Assembly: GCF_009856625.1 (NCBI RefSeq)
Contig: NZ_CP047241.1
Coordinates: 2,108,001 to 2,172,000 of the forward strand
Origin: Aquitalea denitrificans
GTDB taxonomy: Bacteria; Pseudomonadota; Gammaproteobacteria; Burkholderiales; Chromobacteriaceae
Length of the DNA stretch: 64,000 bases
Reading direction: 5' to 3'
The translations under genes and the position numbers were made by a program. The first letter of the stretch is position 1; every line of letters starts with the position of its first letter. A model generated the notes under the pieces. The model saw only the letters and a list, made by a program, of their open reading frames with translations. It ran no database searches and was not told where the DNA came from. Shown here one piece after another: positions 26,285 to 34,813 of this stretch.

Positions 26285-26968
26285 TTAGCCCTGGGTTTGA
26301 CGCACCAGCAGGTCCTCGTAGAAGGCTCCGTATGGCAGGGTGGGATGGCGGATCTGGATTTCCAGAATCCATAGCCCGGTGTCCGGGCAGGCGGCAAAAT
26401 CTCCCAGATCCCCGGCCTGGTAGATGGCATGCGGAAAATCGGACACGCGATGGCCTTTGACATCCAGATTCAACTGCCAGCCCATGGCGGCAGCCTGTTC
26501 GGCGGCGTAGTCATACAGGGCGGTGCCAGCGCAGCCGGTTTGCTGCCACCAGTCGCTTACCTGTTGCCACAATGCCTGTGCCGCATGGGCACAAGCCTGC
26601 ATTTGCGCATCATCCCCCACCACAAAGCTGGCACCGCTATCGCCTTCGTGGCCATCCCACACCACGCCCAGGTCGATGAAAAAGATGTCGTCTTCCCTCA
26701 GCACGTTTTCCGGGTCGTTTTTCTGGCGGAAGGTTTTCAGGGTGCTACTGCCAAAGCGAATGATGATGCCGTGCCAGATGCGATCCATGCCCATGGCGTC
26801 CAGCGTGGTCTTGGCCAAGGTCTTGGCCTGCTGTTCGGTCATGCCGGGGTGTATCTGTTCCGCAATGCGGTCGATGGCGGCAAAGGTGCGGTCGCGGGCA
26901 TGCAGCATCTTGCTTAGGGAAAACTGCGGGCCAACCGCTTGCGGCTGTGGGGTAACGGTGTTGGTCAT
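26285..26968 (-). CDS. M24-family metallopeptidase-like protein
   Basis: A 227-residue pita-bread fold protein of the methionine aminopeptidase/proline dipeptidase class. The metal ligands are visible as two Asp in FFIDLGVVWDGHEGDSG, His in HRVSDFPHAIY, and Glu in LEIQIRHP. It lacks the N-terminal domain of aminopeptidase P. First gene of a two-gene operon with the GGCT protein; divergent from the DUF333 lipoprotein. Confidence 0.85.
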   Translation of the reverse strand: MTNTVTPQPQAVGPQFSLSKMLHARDRTFAAIDRIAEQIHPGMTEQQAKTLAKTTLDAMGMDRIWHGIIIRFGSSTLKTFRQKNDPENVLREDDIFFIDLGVVWDGHEGDSGASFVVGDDAQMQACAHAAQALWQQVSDWWQQTGCAGTALYDYAAEQAAAMGWQLNLDVKGHRVSDFPHAIYQAGDLGDFAACPDTGLWILEIQIRHPTLPYGAFYEDLLVRQTQG

Positions 26969-27102
26969 GACAAAACCTGTACCAGGAAGGATTAAACAAC
27001 ACTAACATCCGGCGTTCCTGGCCGGCTGTGCGCAGGCGGCGGTTCCTGCACCTTTTGCGACCGGCATTGCCGGAAAGAAGCATTTATACTGCATCATCTT
27101 TC

Positions 27103-27375
27103 ATGACATTGTCACCACTCGTGCCACTTTCCACCTCCATCCTGCTACTTGCCCTGGCCACTGCCTGTGGACTGTCAGCCTGCGCCCTGCCACCTGTCAC
27201 CACATCCCCCTTGGCCGTCGGCCTGGCCAATCCGGCATCACAGCATTGCCTGCAGCGCAGTGGCAAGCTTGAGACGCGCCAGGACCCGGCTGGCAATGAG
27301 TATGGCCTGTGCCGCCTGCCCGATGGCCAGTTGCTGGAAGAGTGGACGCTATTCCGTCACGACCAGGGCCGTTAA
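27103..27375 (+). CDS. DUF333-family lipoprotein
   Basis: A 90-residue lipoprotein with an N-terminal hydrophobic signal (STSILLLALATACGLSAC, lipobox at either Cys) and the DUF333 signature NPASQHCLQRSGKLE...GLCRLPDGQLLEEWTLFR; in many members the LL before EEW is C. I set the start at ATG 27103; an upstream extension to 27028 is basic and unlikely. A hairpin (AAGGGCCG/CGGCCCTT, 27375-27396) overlaps the stop and may terminate transcription. Confidence 0.85.
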   Translation: MTLSPLVPLSTSILLLALATACGLSACALPPVTTSPLAVGLANPASQHCLQRSGKLETRQDPAGNEYGLCRLPDGQLLEEWTLFRHDQGR

Positions 27376-27513
27376 AGGGCCGCCACGCCGGCCCTTGTCA
27401 TCCCATCGGCCACTGCTGCGTTAAAAAAAGGGAGCCCGGCCATCTGGTCGAGCGTTGGTGCGCCAAGGCCAGCCCTGGCGCACTTTACTTTTCCCTTACT
27501 GGATACCTTTACC

Positions 27514-27978
27514 ATGAAACGCATTCTGCTTTGCTGTCTTGCTGCCCTTGCCTTGTCTGCCTGTTCCAGCAGCAAGGTGCCGCAGGCCCCGGCCAGCGCG
27601 CCGGTAGCTGCCGCCCCGCTTGCCGCCAAGCCGGTGGTAGACAGCGCAGCACTGGCCAAGGCTGCACTCGACAAGAAGATTGACGCCAATATCGCCGCCA
27701 ACCCGGATTTTGTTCCTTTTGCTGCCGCCAGCCACGAGCTGGATGAAGTTGGCAAAGGCCAGATCCAGCGCCAGCTGGCCAGCTACCAGTCCGACAAAAA
27801 GCTGATCGTGCGCGGTTACTGCCACCGTGGCAGCAGCAGCAATGCGCGCGCCATGGCCCATGCCCGCGCCGTGGCCGTGAAGCAGTTCCTGGTGGCATCC
27901 GGCGTACCGGCCAAGCACATCAGCCTGCGCATCAATACCGACAAGGACGCCCAGGGCGTACAGATCGCCAGCAAATAA
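27514..27978 (+). CDS. Lipoprotein with OmpA-like domain
   Basis: A 154-residue lipoprotein: signal ending in LSAC (Cys17), an Ala/Pro/Lys-rich linker to about residue 60, then an OmpA-C-like peptidoglycan-binding module (LIVRGYCHRGSSSNARAMAHARAVAVKQFLVASGVPAKHI). The usual TD...NxxLSxxRA motif is degenerate. Located just upstream of ssrA. Confidence 0.8.
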   Translation: MKRILLCCLAALALSACSSSKVPQAPASAPVAAAPLAAKPVVDSAALAKAALDKKIDANIAANPDFVPFAAASHELDEVGKGQIQRQLASYQSDKKLIVRGYCHRGSSSNARAMAHARAVAVKQFLVASGVPAKHISLRINTDKDAQGVQIASK

Positions 27979-28025
27979 GGGGTGCTGCCAGTGCCACCAC
28001 GCTGGCGCTGGCAGGTGTTTGTCTA

Positions 28026-28031
28026 TATAAT
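28026..28031 (+). promoter_or_regulatory. -10 element of the ssrA promoter
   Basis: A perfect TATAAT lies 14 bp before the mature tmRNA 5' end; no good -35 is visible at 16-18 bp. Confidence 0.6.
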
Positions 28032-28045
28032 TGGCAGTCTTATCT

Positions 28046-28410
28046 GGGGGCGACCTGGTTTCGACGGGGGTTGCGAAGCAGATGGGGGCATACCGGGATT
28101 TCAGTCACCCCGTAAAACACTGAATTTTTTTAGTCGCAAACGACGAAACTTACGCTCTAGCAGCCTAACGGCCGGCTAGACACTACAACGGTTCGCAGAT
28201 GGGCCGGGGGCGTCAAAACCCTGTAGTGTCACTCTACATCTGCTAGTGCCATCCCGGGTTACTTGGTCTGGTGCGAAACTTTAGGTAACTCGCCAAAGCT
28301 CAGCCTGTCCGTCGGCGTAGTGGAGGTTAAATCCAAATGACACGACTAAGTATGTAGAACTCACTGTAGAGGACTTTCGGACGCGGGTTCGATTCCCGCC
28401 GCCTCCACCA
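28046..28410 (+). ncRNA. ssrA: Transfer-messenger RNA (tmRNA)
   Basis: The 365-nt RNA rescues stalled ribosomes. The 5' GGGGGCG pairs with CGCCTCC before the terminal ACCA; the TpsiC arm GGGTTCGATTCCC is present. The tag reading frame is at 28136-28168 and encodes ANDETYALAA, the tag known in Neisseria and Chromobacterium. The 3' end is the attachment site of the element that follows. Confidence 0.98.
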
Positions 28411-28445
28411 AATTAGCATTTCACACCGTGTCATGGTGTGCCAAG

Positions 28446-28478
28446 AACCCCGAGAAATAAGCCTCTCGGGGTTTTTTT
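28446..28478 (+). terminator. Terminator downstream of ssrA at the element's left end
   Basis: The stem AACCCCGAGA/TCTCGGGGTT is followed by seven T. It is preceded by the inverted repeat CACACC-GTGTCAT-GGTGTG (28422-28440). Confidence 0.9.
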
Positions 28479-28511
28479 ATTGCCTCTTACCGTGTCATAA
28501 CGTGTCTTGAC

Positions 28512-28595
28512 ATGCCCCCACCCCAGGGGGCATAAAAGGGGGCATAAGCAACGGGGGCACAAGTCGATGCCCCCAAGCCTCTGAAAGATGCCCCC
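28512..28595 (+). repeat. Left arm-type integrase sites
   Basis: Six copies of GGGGGCAT in both orientations: forward at 28526, 28538 and 28553 (last base C), reverse at 28512, 28567 and 28588. The final copy touches the integrase start codon, so integrase binding could repress its own gene. Separate CGTGTCAT-like repeats at 28427, 28491 and 28501 may be further sites. Confidence 0.75.
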
Positions 28596-28597
28596 CT

Positions 28598-29818
28598 ATG
28601 TCCCTGACCGCCACCGCCTGCAAGAACGCCAAGCCTCGCGAGGACGGGAAGCCCCTGCGCCTCAGCGACGAAAAAGGCATGTATCTGGAAGTGATGCCGA
28701 ATGGTGCAAAGTACTGGCGCTTGAAGTACCGCTTCAATGGCAAGGAGAAGCGTCTAGCTCTGGGGGTGTTTCCTGAAGTTGGCCTTGCCGACGCCAGAGA
28801 GAAGCGCGACGAAGCCCGCCGCCTGCTGGCCGAAGGTATCGACCCGGGCGAACTGCGCAAAGTTACCAAGGCAACCAGCAAGCTGAGTGCTGAAAACAGC
28901 TTCGAGGCTGTCGCGCGCGAGTGGTTTACCAAGTACCAGCCCACCTGGAGCGAAGGCCACGCCACCCGCATCATCCGCCGCCTGGAGCGCGACATATTCC
29001 CTTGGCTGGGTAACCGCCCCATTGCTGAAATTACCGCGCCGGAATTGCTGGCCAGCTTGCAGCGCATCGAGAAGCGCGACGCCATCGAGACGGCCCACCG
29101 GGCCATGCAGAACTGCGGCCAGGTCTTCCGCTATGCCGTAGCCACCGGCCGAGCCGAGCGCAACCCGGCTGCCGACCTGGTTGGCGCAATCGCCCCCGCC
29201 ATCAAAGCCTCGTTCCCCACCATTACCGACCCCAGCAAGATTGCCGAGCTGCTGCGCGCCATCGACGGCTACAAGGGCAGCTTTATCACCCAGTGCGCCC
29301 TGAAGCTGGCACCGCTGGTGTTTGTGCGCCCGGGAGAACTGCGCAAGGCTGAATGGTCGGAGTTTGACCTGGAACACCAGCTTTGGACGATACCGGCTGA
29401 GCGCATGAAAATGCGGGAAAAGCACTTTGTGCCGCTGTCACAGCAGGCCGTCGCAATCCTAACCGAGCTGCAGGCGCTGACTGGTAGCCGCCAGTATGTT
29501 TTCCCTGGCGCACGTACCAATGGCCGCCCAATGAGTGACAACACCGTCAACGCCGCGCTACGCCGCCTTGGCTATAGCAAAGAGGACATGACCGGCCACG
29601 GCTTCCGCCACATGGCATCCACCCTGCTGAATGAACAGGGGTGGAACCGGGACGCCATCGAACGCCAGATGGCCCATGCCGAGCGCAATAGCATCCGGGC
29701 CACCTACAACTATGCCGAGTACCTGCCGGAACGAACCAAGATGATGCAGTCCTGGGCCGACTACTTGGACGCCTTGAAAGCCGGCGCGAAAGTGACGCCG
29801 CTATTCAAGACAGCCTGA
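28598..29818 (+). CDS. int: P4-type tyrosine integrase
   Basis: A 406-residue site-specific recombinase. The N-terminus (SLTATACKNAKP...LRLSDEKGMYLEV) is the DUF4102 arm-binding domain of P4-like integrases, followed by a SAM-like core-binding domain (about residues 100-190) and the catalytic domain with Arg (VRPGELRKAEW), HxxR (GHGFRHMAS), His (MAHAERN) and Tyr (ATYNYAEY). It integrates the element at ssrA. There is no ribosome site before ATG 28598; the bases are a C-run belonging to an arm site, so expression may be low. Confidence 0.95.
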   Translation: MSLTATACKNAKPREDGKPLRLSDEKGMYLEVMPNGAKYWRLKYRFNGKEKRLALGVFPEVGLADAREKRDEARRLLAEGIDPGELRKVTKATSKLSAENSFEAVAREWFTKYQPTWSEGHATRIIRRLERDIFPWLGNRPIAEITAPELLASLQRIEKRDAIETAHRAMQNCGQVFRYAVATGRAERNPAADLVGAIAPAIKASFPTITDPSKIAELLRAIDGYKGSFITQCALKLAPLVFVRPGELRKAEWSEFDLEHQLWTIPAERMKMREKHFVPLSQQAVAILTELQALTGSRQYVFPGARTNGRPMSDNTVNAALRRLGYSKEDMTGHGFRHMASTLLNEQGWNRDAIERQMAHAERNSIRATYNYAEYLPERTKMMQSWADYLDALKAGAKVTPLFKTA

Positions 29819-29917
29819 CACCAGCTTTGCCGACACCTAGCCCGACGGGGCGAAAAGCGGAAACCCTTGCCGCCTGGTGTTGGCAAACCCAACAAGGGAC
29901 GCCGTAGGGGGCGTGTA

Positions 29918-30745
29918 ATGAAAAAAATTGGCCCAATCAAAGTGAAGATCCGTAGTCGCCATGCCGTCATGGCAATCAGTCAAATGTTGGCCATTGCGAA
30001 ATCTCGATACCTTGAAGTAAGAAAAGCAATACCGAGCAATGAAATATCAGAGTTTGAAAAAACCATGAATGGCCAGCTTGAGCCACCAATTCATATTTTT
30101 ACATCCACGCCGACAAATGATCCGAAAAGACATAACGTATCATTCAGTGAGCCATATACTGAAGCTTTGAAATATCTGAGGATGCAAACCATTCCCATAG
30201 ATAGTGACGCATCCACAACTGAAAGTGTAAAAGTACAGAAAAGCACACTGACGCCTTGGCAGTACAAACGTGCGCTAAACTTGCACATGGCAAAATCATC
30301 TATTGAACACGCAGAAACTTTGCATCTTGACCTTGGCAAATACAATGCAGCCATAGTCAGCATTAGCAATGCACTGATGTTGATTGGGGCCGCTGGTGTG
30401 CCTAGTTTTGATGCCGTCGAAAAGAAAGCACGCTCAAAAACAGGAAAAGCAGGTGGAGATAAAAAGAAAGAAAAGTACGCTTCACTCAAAGAAAAAGCAT
30501 GGCAACTTGCAAAAGAAAAAGCACCTAGCAGCGGTAAGTGGCAGTCAATGGCGAATTGCGCAGCAAAAATATTGAATGATGTGCAAGATTATGCGAAAGA
30601 AAATGGCATCCCCCTTCTATCCGGAGACCGCCCAGAGGATCGAGTGGCTGAATATCTTTCAAGAATGAGCGAGGCCGAAAAGGCCACCCTGTTTGCCAGT
30701 AAACGCCCCCCGTTAACTAGCAAACACCCCCCGTTAACTAGTTGA
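29918..30745 (+). CDS. Element-encoded hypothetical protein with repeated C-terminal heptad
   Basis: A 275-residue, lysine-rich protein richer in AT than its neighbours. ATG 29918 follows TAGGGGG. A basic, charged middle (SKTGKAGGDKKKEKYASLKEKAW) precedes a helical part. The last 14 residues are two copies of K-R/H-P-P-L-T-S, encoded by a 21-bp tandem repeat. I do not recognise a domain. It lies directly after int, the usual place for cargo genes. Confidence 0.6.
   Translation: MKKIGPIKVKIRSRHAVMAISQMLAIAKSRYLEVRKAIPSNEISEFEKTMNGQLEPPIHIFTSTPTNDPKRHNVSFSEPYTEALKYLRMQTIPIDSDASTTESVKVQKSTLTPWQYKRALNLHMAKSSIEHAETLHLDLGKYNAAIVSISNALMLIGAAGVPSFDAVEKKARSKTGKAGGDKKKEKYASLKEKAWQLAKEKAPSSGKWQSMANCAAKILNDVQDYAKENGIPLLSGDRPEDRVAEYLSRMSEAEKATLFASKRPPLTSKHPPLTS
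30701..30741 (+). repeat. 21-bp tandem repeat
   Basis: AAACGCCCCCCGTTAACTAG at 30701-30720 recurs at 30722-30741 with one difference. The second copy merges into a near-palindrome (CCCGTTAACTAGTTGACGGG, about 30730-30749) before alpA, an operator-like site. Confidence 0.7.
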
Positions 30746-30813
30746 CGGGCTACGCACCAGCCTAGTGGGCTTTTACATTTGCCTCGCAATGTCAATCAAC
30801 GGAGCGATGCAAT

Positions 30814-31077
30814 ATGAGACCCCACGCCACAACTGGCAAAACCATCAAGATTGCCGATACCCAAGCCCGCGTTCTCGCCCCCTACGGCGCACTGCCTACA
30901 ACCGGCTTTGTCCGCCTTGCCGACCTGCGCCAGATCATCCCCCTGTCTGATTCTTCCATTTGGCGGAGAGTAAAAGCAGGCACCTTCCCGACACCGGTCA
31001 AACTGTCCGAACGTGTTACCGCTTGGCGAGCAGAAGCCATTCGGGCATGGCTGGATGAACAAGGCCAAGCGGCTTGA
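30814..31077 (+). CDS. AlpA-family transcriptional regulator
   Basis: An 87-residue helix-turn-helix protein. The part GFVRLADLRQIIPLSDSSIWRRVKAGTFPTPVKLSERVTAWRAEAIRAWL is the MerR-like AlpA domain of P4-type elements, which activate excision and gene expression. The start follows GGAGCG. It lies upstream of the Ash-like gene as in many P4-like elements. Confidence 0.9.
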   Translation: MRPHATTGKTIKIADTQARVLAPYGALPTTGFVRLADLRQIIPLSDSSIWRRVKAGTFPTPVKLSERVTAWRAEAIRAWLDEQGQAA

Positions 31078-31088
31078 GGTGGCACAAC

Positions 31089-31538
31089 ATGACACTTGCC
31101 ACCCCACACCAGCAGCGCCATAATGCCCCCGTGCCGTTCAATAGCGGCTCCGGGCTTGGCGGCCCGAACAAGAAGGCGGACAGCCGCCTAGCGGCTATTT
31201 TTTCGTCCGTCACCAGCCTTGGTGCGCCATTTTCTATGGTGGGCCTTGGTAGGGGCGTGCTTGCACGCGCCGGTTCCTTCTTGCCGGTCCGCCAACCTTA
31301 CCTTGCGCCCACCACCCTCGCTTGGCGGCGAGAAGTGGGCTTCCTGCACAAGAAGGAGGCCACCATGCCTAGCATCACCCGCGCCTTGTCGCGCATGTTC
31401 CCCATTTCCAGCACCATCAGCACCGCTGCCACCATGGCCGAGGCGCAAACCATCGCCCGCCTACACTTGGCACGTACTGGCCACGCTGTACGCATTGCAC
31501 CCGCCGCCCGCGGCTTCTCTGTCGTGGAGGTGCGCTAA
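31089..31538 (+). CDS. Ash/Icd-like protein, with probable internal start at 31365
   Basis: The 149-codon frame from ATG 31089 contains SMVGLGRGVLARAGSFLPVR, similar in style to Ash proteins of P4-like phages, and ends with a small domain (AEAQTIARLHLARTGHAVRIAPAARGFSVVEVR) that recalls Icd-like cell division inhibitors. A strong AAGGAGG site before ATG 31365 suggests that a 57-residue product is made from an internal start, perhaps the main one. An intrinsic terminator lies inside the first part of the frame. Stop overlaps the next start closely. Confidence 0.5.
   Translation: MTLATPHQQRHNAPVPFNSGSGLGGPNKKADSRLAAIFSSVTSLGAPFSMVGLGRGVLARAGSFLPVRQPYLAPTTLAWRREVGFLHKKEATMPSITRALSRMFPISSTISTAATMAEAQTIARLHLARTGHAVRIAPAARGFSVVEVR
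31182..31203 (+). terminator. Intrinsic terminator inside the Ash-like frame
   Basis: AGCCGC-CTA-GCGGCT is followed by A and six T. Its place between alpA and the replication genes recalls the attenuation-type immunity region of P4. Confidence 0.75.
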
Positions 31539-31907
31539 ATGGCTACCGAAACTCTGAACCACTTCACCCTACTGGCTGAACAGCATGCCGACCTGCAAGA
31601 GCAGGGCGAGATTCACAAGGCTGCAGGCTGCCGTATTCCCAAGCTGAATAGCCGCACCCTGAACCTACTGGAAAGCAATGCGGAAGTAGCCATTGCCGAT
31701 ATCGCAGCCGGTATGCAGGGCCTTGCGCACCTGATTACCAACTACCCATCAGACGTGGGTATGGAATCTACCGTGATGCCTCAGATTGGCCGCTTGCTGC
31801 GAGTACTGGGCGAGGCGCTTGAGCATACCCACGACGCTGCACACATGATTGCCGACCGGCAGTGGGCGCATGGCCGCATTGAAGCTGCTGAGGGCAAGCC
31901 ATGCTGA
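31539..31907 (+). CDS. Element-encoded hypothetical protein
   Basis: A 122-residue, mostly helical cytoplasmic protein that starts one base after the preceding stop codon and overlaps the next gene by 7 bp. No recognised domain. It has several His residues (TLLAEQHADLQEQGEIHKAAG). Part of the operon leading to the primase gene. Confidence 0.65.
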   Translation: MATETLNHFTLLAEQHADLQEQGEIHKAAGCRIPKLNSRTLNLLESNAEVAIADIAAGMQGLAHLITNYPSDVGMESTVMPQIGRLLRVLGEALEHTHDAAHMIADRQWAHGRIEAAEGKPC

Positions 31908-32176
31908 CCCCCAATCAAATCCACGCTGCCGAGTATGACGGCCAGTCCGTCGCCTATCGCCTGCTGCTGCTCTTGAACGAGCATCTGCACCCCAGCGCCT
32001 ACGATAGCGCCGCCGACCGCACAGAGGCTGCCAGCACCCTGCTGGAGTCCTTTTCTGGTGTGTTTGCCGGATGCCTGGCCGACGCACTGGAGCACCAAGG
32101 CAGCGATGCCGTGAATGTGCTGTACCAGCGCATCACTGAGCGAGCGCCGGAGCTACTGGCCAGCCTCAGCCGCTAA
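31901..32176 (+). CDS. Element-encoded hypothetical protein
   Basis: A 91-residue helical protein (IHAAEYDGQSVAYRLLLLLNEHL) overlapping the preceding gene by 7 bp. No recognised domain. It precedes the primase-helicase gene by 75 bp. Confidence 0.65.
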   Translation: MLTPNQIHAAEYDGQSVAYRLLLLLNEHLHPSAYDSAADRTEAASTLLESFSGVFAGCLADALEHQGSDAVNVLYQRITERAPELLASLSR

Positions 32177-32251
32177 CCCCAACTGAACACGCCTGCCATG
32201 GCCGCCTGAGCGCCGTCATGGGTTGGGCAAACTACGTCCGAAAGGCACGTT

Positions 32252-34813
32252 ATGAGCAGCACCATGGAACAAATTGCCAGCGCCTTGCGCCATCTTGATG
32301 CCCACGACCGGGACAGCTGGGTACAGATGGGTATGGCGGTAAAGAGCGAGCTGGGCGAAGCCGGTTTCACCCTATGGGATGACTGGAGCCGCACTGCTGA
32401 CAACTATCAGCCAAAGGCAGCCATGAGCGTCTGGAAGAGTATCAAGCCGGGTGGCAAGGTGACCATCGCCAGCCTGTTTGCCCAGGCCATCCAGCACGGC
32501 TACCGGCCCGAGCAGCCCTATCAGGCCCCCAGTGCCGAAGAACGGGCCAAGCTGGAGCAGGAGCGTGCCGACGCCCAGGCAGAAGCCGAAGCGCTGGCCG
32601 CCCAGCAACGGCAAGCCGCCAAGGACAAGGCCATGGCGCTGTGGGCCAAGGGTCATGACGTGGCCGCAGAGCACCCCTATCTTGCAGCCAAGGGCATCGC
32701 ACCTGCCGGTGTGGCCCAGCTGCGCGACATGCTGCTGGTTCCCCTGCGGGTGGCTGGCGAACTGGTCAACCTGCAAATCATCGGTGCCGATGGTGGCAAA
32801 CGGTTCTTGACCGGCGGCCAGGTCAAAGGCGCATCGCTGGTGCTGGGCCGGCTGAAAGACGCTGACACTGTGCTGATGTGCGAAGGCTGGGCCACTGGCT
32901 GCAGCTTGCACCAAGCAACCGGCCTGCCGGTAGTGGTGGCCTTCAATGCCCACAACCTGGTGGCCGTTGCCGAGCGTCTGGCCAGCATCCTGACCGCCAG
33001 CGTGGACGTGCTGGTGTGCGGTGACAGTGACACCAGCCTGACCGGCCAGCAGGCCGCCAGCAAGGCTGCAGTGGCCCTGTATCCGCGTGGCCGCTCTGTC
33101 ATTCCGGTATTCACTACCGAACAGGTGGAACAGTGCCGCGAGCAGCATGGCGACAAGCTGCCGTCTGACTTCAACGACCTGCACCAGCTGGCTGGGTTGG
33201 ATGCTGTGCTTGCCCAAGCCATACCGGTAGCGAGTAGCCCGGCAATTCAGATGCATGGGGGGTCTATTGCAAATTTTAAAGACCAAGACACCTGCAGCAG
33301 CGACCAGCCAGATAGTGCGATTCCGCCCGAGCAGTCCAACATTCCCAAGCCGGAGGAGGAAGATGCCTACCTGCGCTACCTGGCCGAGCTGAAGCCACTG
33401 GCCTATGGCCGCATTCGCAAAGGGGCTGCCGATGCCCTGCGCGTACCGGTGGGCATCCTGGATAAGCTGGTCAATGCCGAGCGTAAAGAGCTGGCCACTC
33501 GCGATGAGGAAGGCGGGGCTGGTGGCTGCATCCTGTTTGACGAGGTTGAGCCATGGCCGGTGGATGTGGACGCCGCTGCCGTCCTTGATGCGGCCTTCGC
33601 CTTGCTGCGTCAGTACGTGATTGCCGACAAGGAAACCTTGCGTGCTGCTGCGCTGTGGGCAGCCATGACGTGGTTTGTGGACTACGCCACCGTGTTGCCA
33701 TTGGCCGTGATTACCGCCCCGGAGAAGGGCTGCGGCAAGTCCACCCTGCTGCAGGCCGTGGCCAAGCTGTCTTGCCGGCCACTGTCGGCCAGCAACATCA
33801 CCCCGGCAGCCTTGTTTCGTGCGGTGGAAGCCTGGAAGCCCACCTTGATGATTGATGAGGCGGACACCTTCGCCAAGGACAACGAGGAGCTGCGTGGTGT
33901 GCTGAATGCTGGCCACACCCGCGATACCGCTACCGTGGTCCGGGTGGTGGAGATAGGTGGCGAGCTGCAGCCGCGTGCCTTCAGTGTGTGGGGAGCCAAA
34001 GCCCTGGCCGGCATCGGCAACATGCCCGAAACCATCATGAGCCGTGCCGTGGTGCTGAACATGCGCCGCAAGACTGCCGGCGAGCGCGCAGACAACCTGC
34101 GCCATGCCGATGCCCAGGCTTTCCACCTGGTGAAGCGCCAACTGGCCCGCTGGGCTGATGACATGGGGGAAACCTTCGCTGCCAGTCGCCCGGATGTCGG
34201 GAGCCTGAATAACCGGACAGCTGACAACTGGGAGCCACTGCTGGCGCTGGCTGACTTGGCTGGTGGGGAATGGCCGAAGCTGGCCAGACAAGCAGCCGGC
34301 AAGCTGACCGGTGGCGAAGAAGAAGCCCCCAGCATGAATGAGGAGCTGTTGCGCGACATCCGCACTGCCTTTGACCAGCGCAAGGCTACCAAGCTGTGGA
34401 CCTCAGACCTGATTGATGCCCTGTGCCAGGACGAGGAAGCCCCCTGGTCCACCTACAACTTCCGCCAAGGCAAACCCATCACTGCCCGTCAGCTGTCCAA
34501 GCGGCTGGGCGAATTTGGCATCAAGCCCAAGGACATCAAGGAGCATTTCGAGGTGCGCAAGGGCTACCGCCTTGAGGACTTTGCCGACGCCTTCACACGT
34601 TATTTGGATGGAGGGGGCAATTTATCCGCTACTCCGCTACCAGCCAATAACGACGGGGCTTTCAGGGTAGCGGATAGCGATTTCACGGGACAAGGAAAAA
34701 GCGTATCCGCTACCTCGAAACCCGCGCCAAATAAGGAAGGTAGCGGAGTAGCGGATAGAACACCGGGTAGCGGCAAACAAAGTGAGGGGAACGATGATGC
34801 AGAGTATTTCTGA
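32252..34813 (+). CDS. Primase-helicase replication protein (P4 alpha-like, PriCT/Toprim/DUF3631)
   Basis: An 853-residue replication protein. Residues about 5-75 are a PriCT-2-like domain (ALRHLDAHDRDSWVQMGMAVKSELGE), about 140-300 a Toprim primase domain (VLMCEGWATGCSLHQATG, VDVLVCGDSD), and about 430-720 an ATPase of DUF3631 type with Walker A APEKGCGKST (near 490) and Walker B MIDEAD (near 532). The tail is low-complexity. It should open and prime the element's origin, for which the iteron array at 38351-38606 is the candidate. The 3' end overlaps the next gene. Confidence 0.9.
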   Translation: MSSTMEQIASALRHLDAHDRDSWVQMGMAVKSELGEAGFTLWDDWSRTADNYQPKAAMSVWKSIKPGGKVTIASLFAQAIQHGYRPEQPYQAPSAEERAKLEQERADAQAEAEALAAQQRQAAKDKAMALWAKGHDVAAEHPYLAAKGIAPAGVAQLRDMLLVPLRVAGELVNLQIIGADGGKRFLTGGQVKGASLVLGRLKDADTVLMCEGWATGCSLHQATGLPVVVAFNAHNLVAVAERLASILTASVDVLVCGDSDTSLTGQQAASKAAVALYPRGRSVIPVFTTEQVEQCREQHGDKLPSDFNDLHQLAGLDAVLAQAIPVASSPAIQMHGGSIANFKDQDTCSSDQPDSAIPPEQSNIPKPEEEDAYLRYLAELKPLAYGRIRKGAADALRVPVGILDKLVNAERKELATRDEEGGAGGCILFDEVEPWPVDVDAAAVLDAAFALLRQYVIADKETLRAAALWAAMTWFVDYATVLPLAVITAPEKGCGKSTLLQAVAKLSCRPLSASNITPAALFRAVEAWKPTLMIDEADTFAKDNEELRGVLNAGHTRDTATVVRVVEIGGELQPRAFSVWGAKALAGIGNMPETIMSRAVVLNMRRKTAGERADNLRHADAQAFHLVKRQLARWADDMGETFAASRPDVGSLNNRTADNWEPLLALADLAGGEWPKLARQAAGKLTGGEEEAPSMNEELLRDIRTAFDQRKATKLWTSDLIDALCQDEEAPWSTYNFRQGKPITARQLSKRLGEFGIKPKDIKEHFEVRKGYRLEDFADAFTRYLDGGGNLSATPLPANNDGAFRVADSDFTGQGKSVSATSKPAPNKEGSGVADRTPGSGKQSEGNDDAEYF

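Noticed and set aside
32372..34291. 639-codon ORF on the minus strand
   Set aside because: Antisense to the primase-helicase gene.
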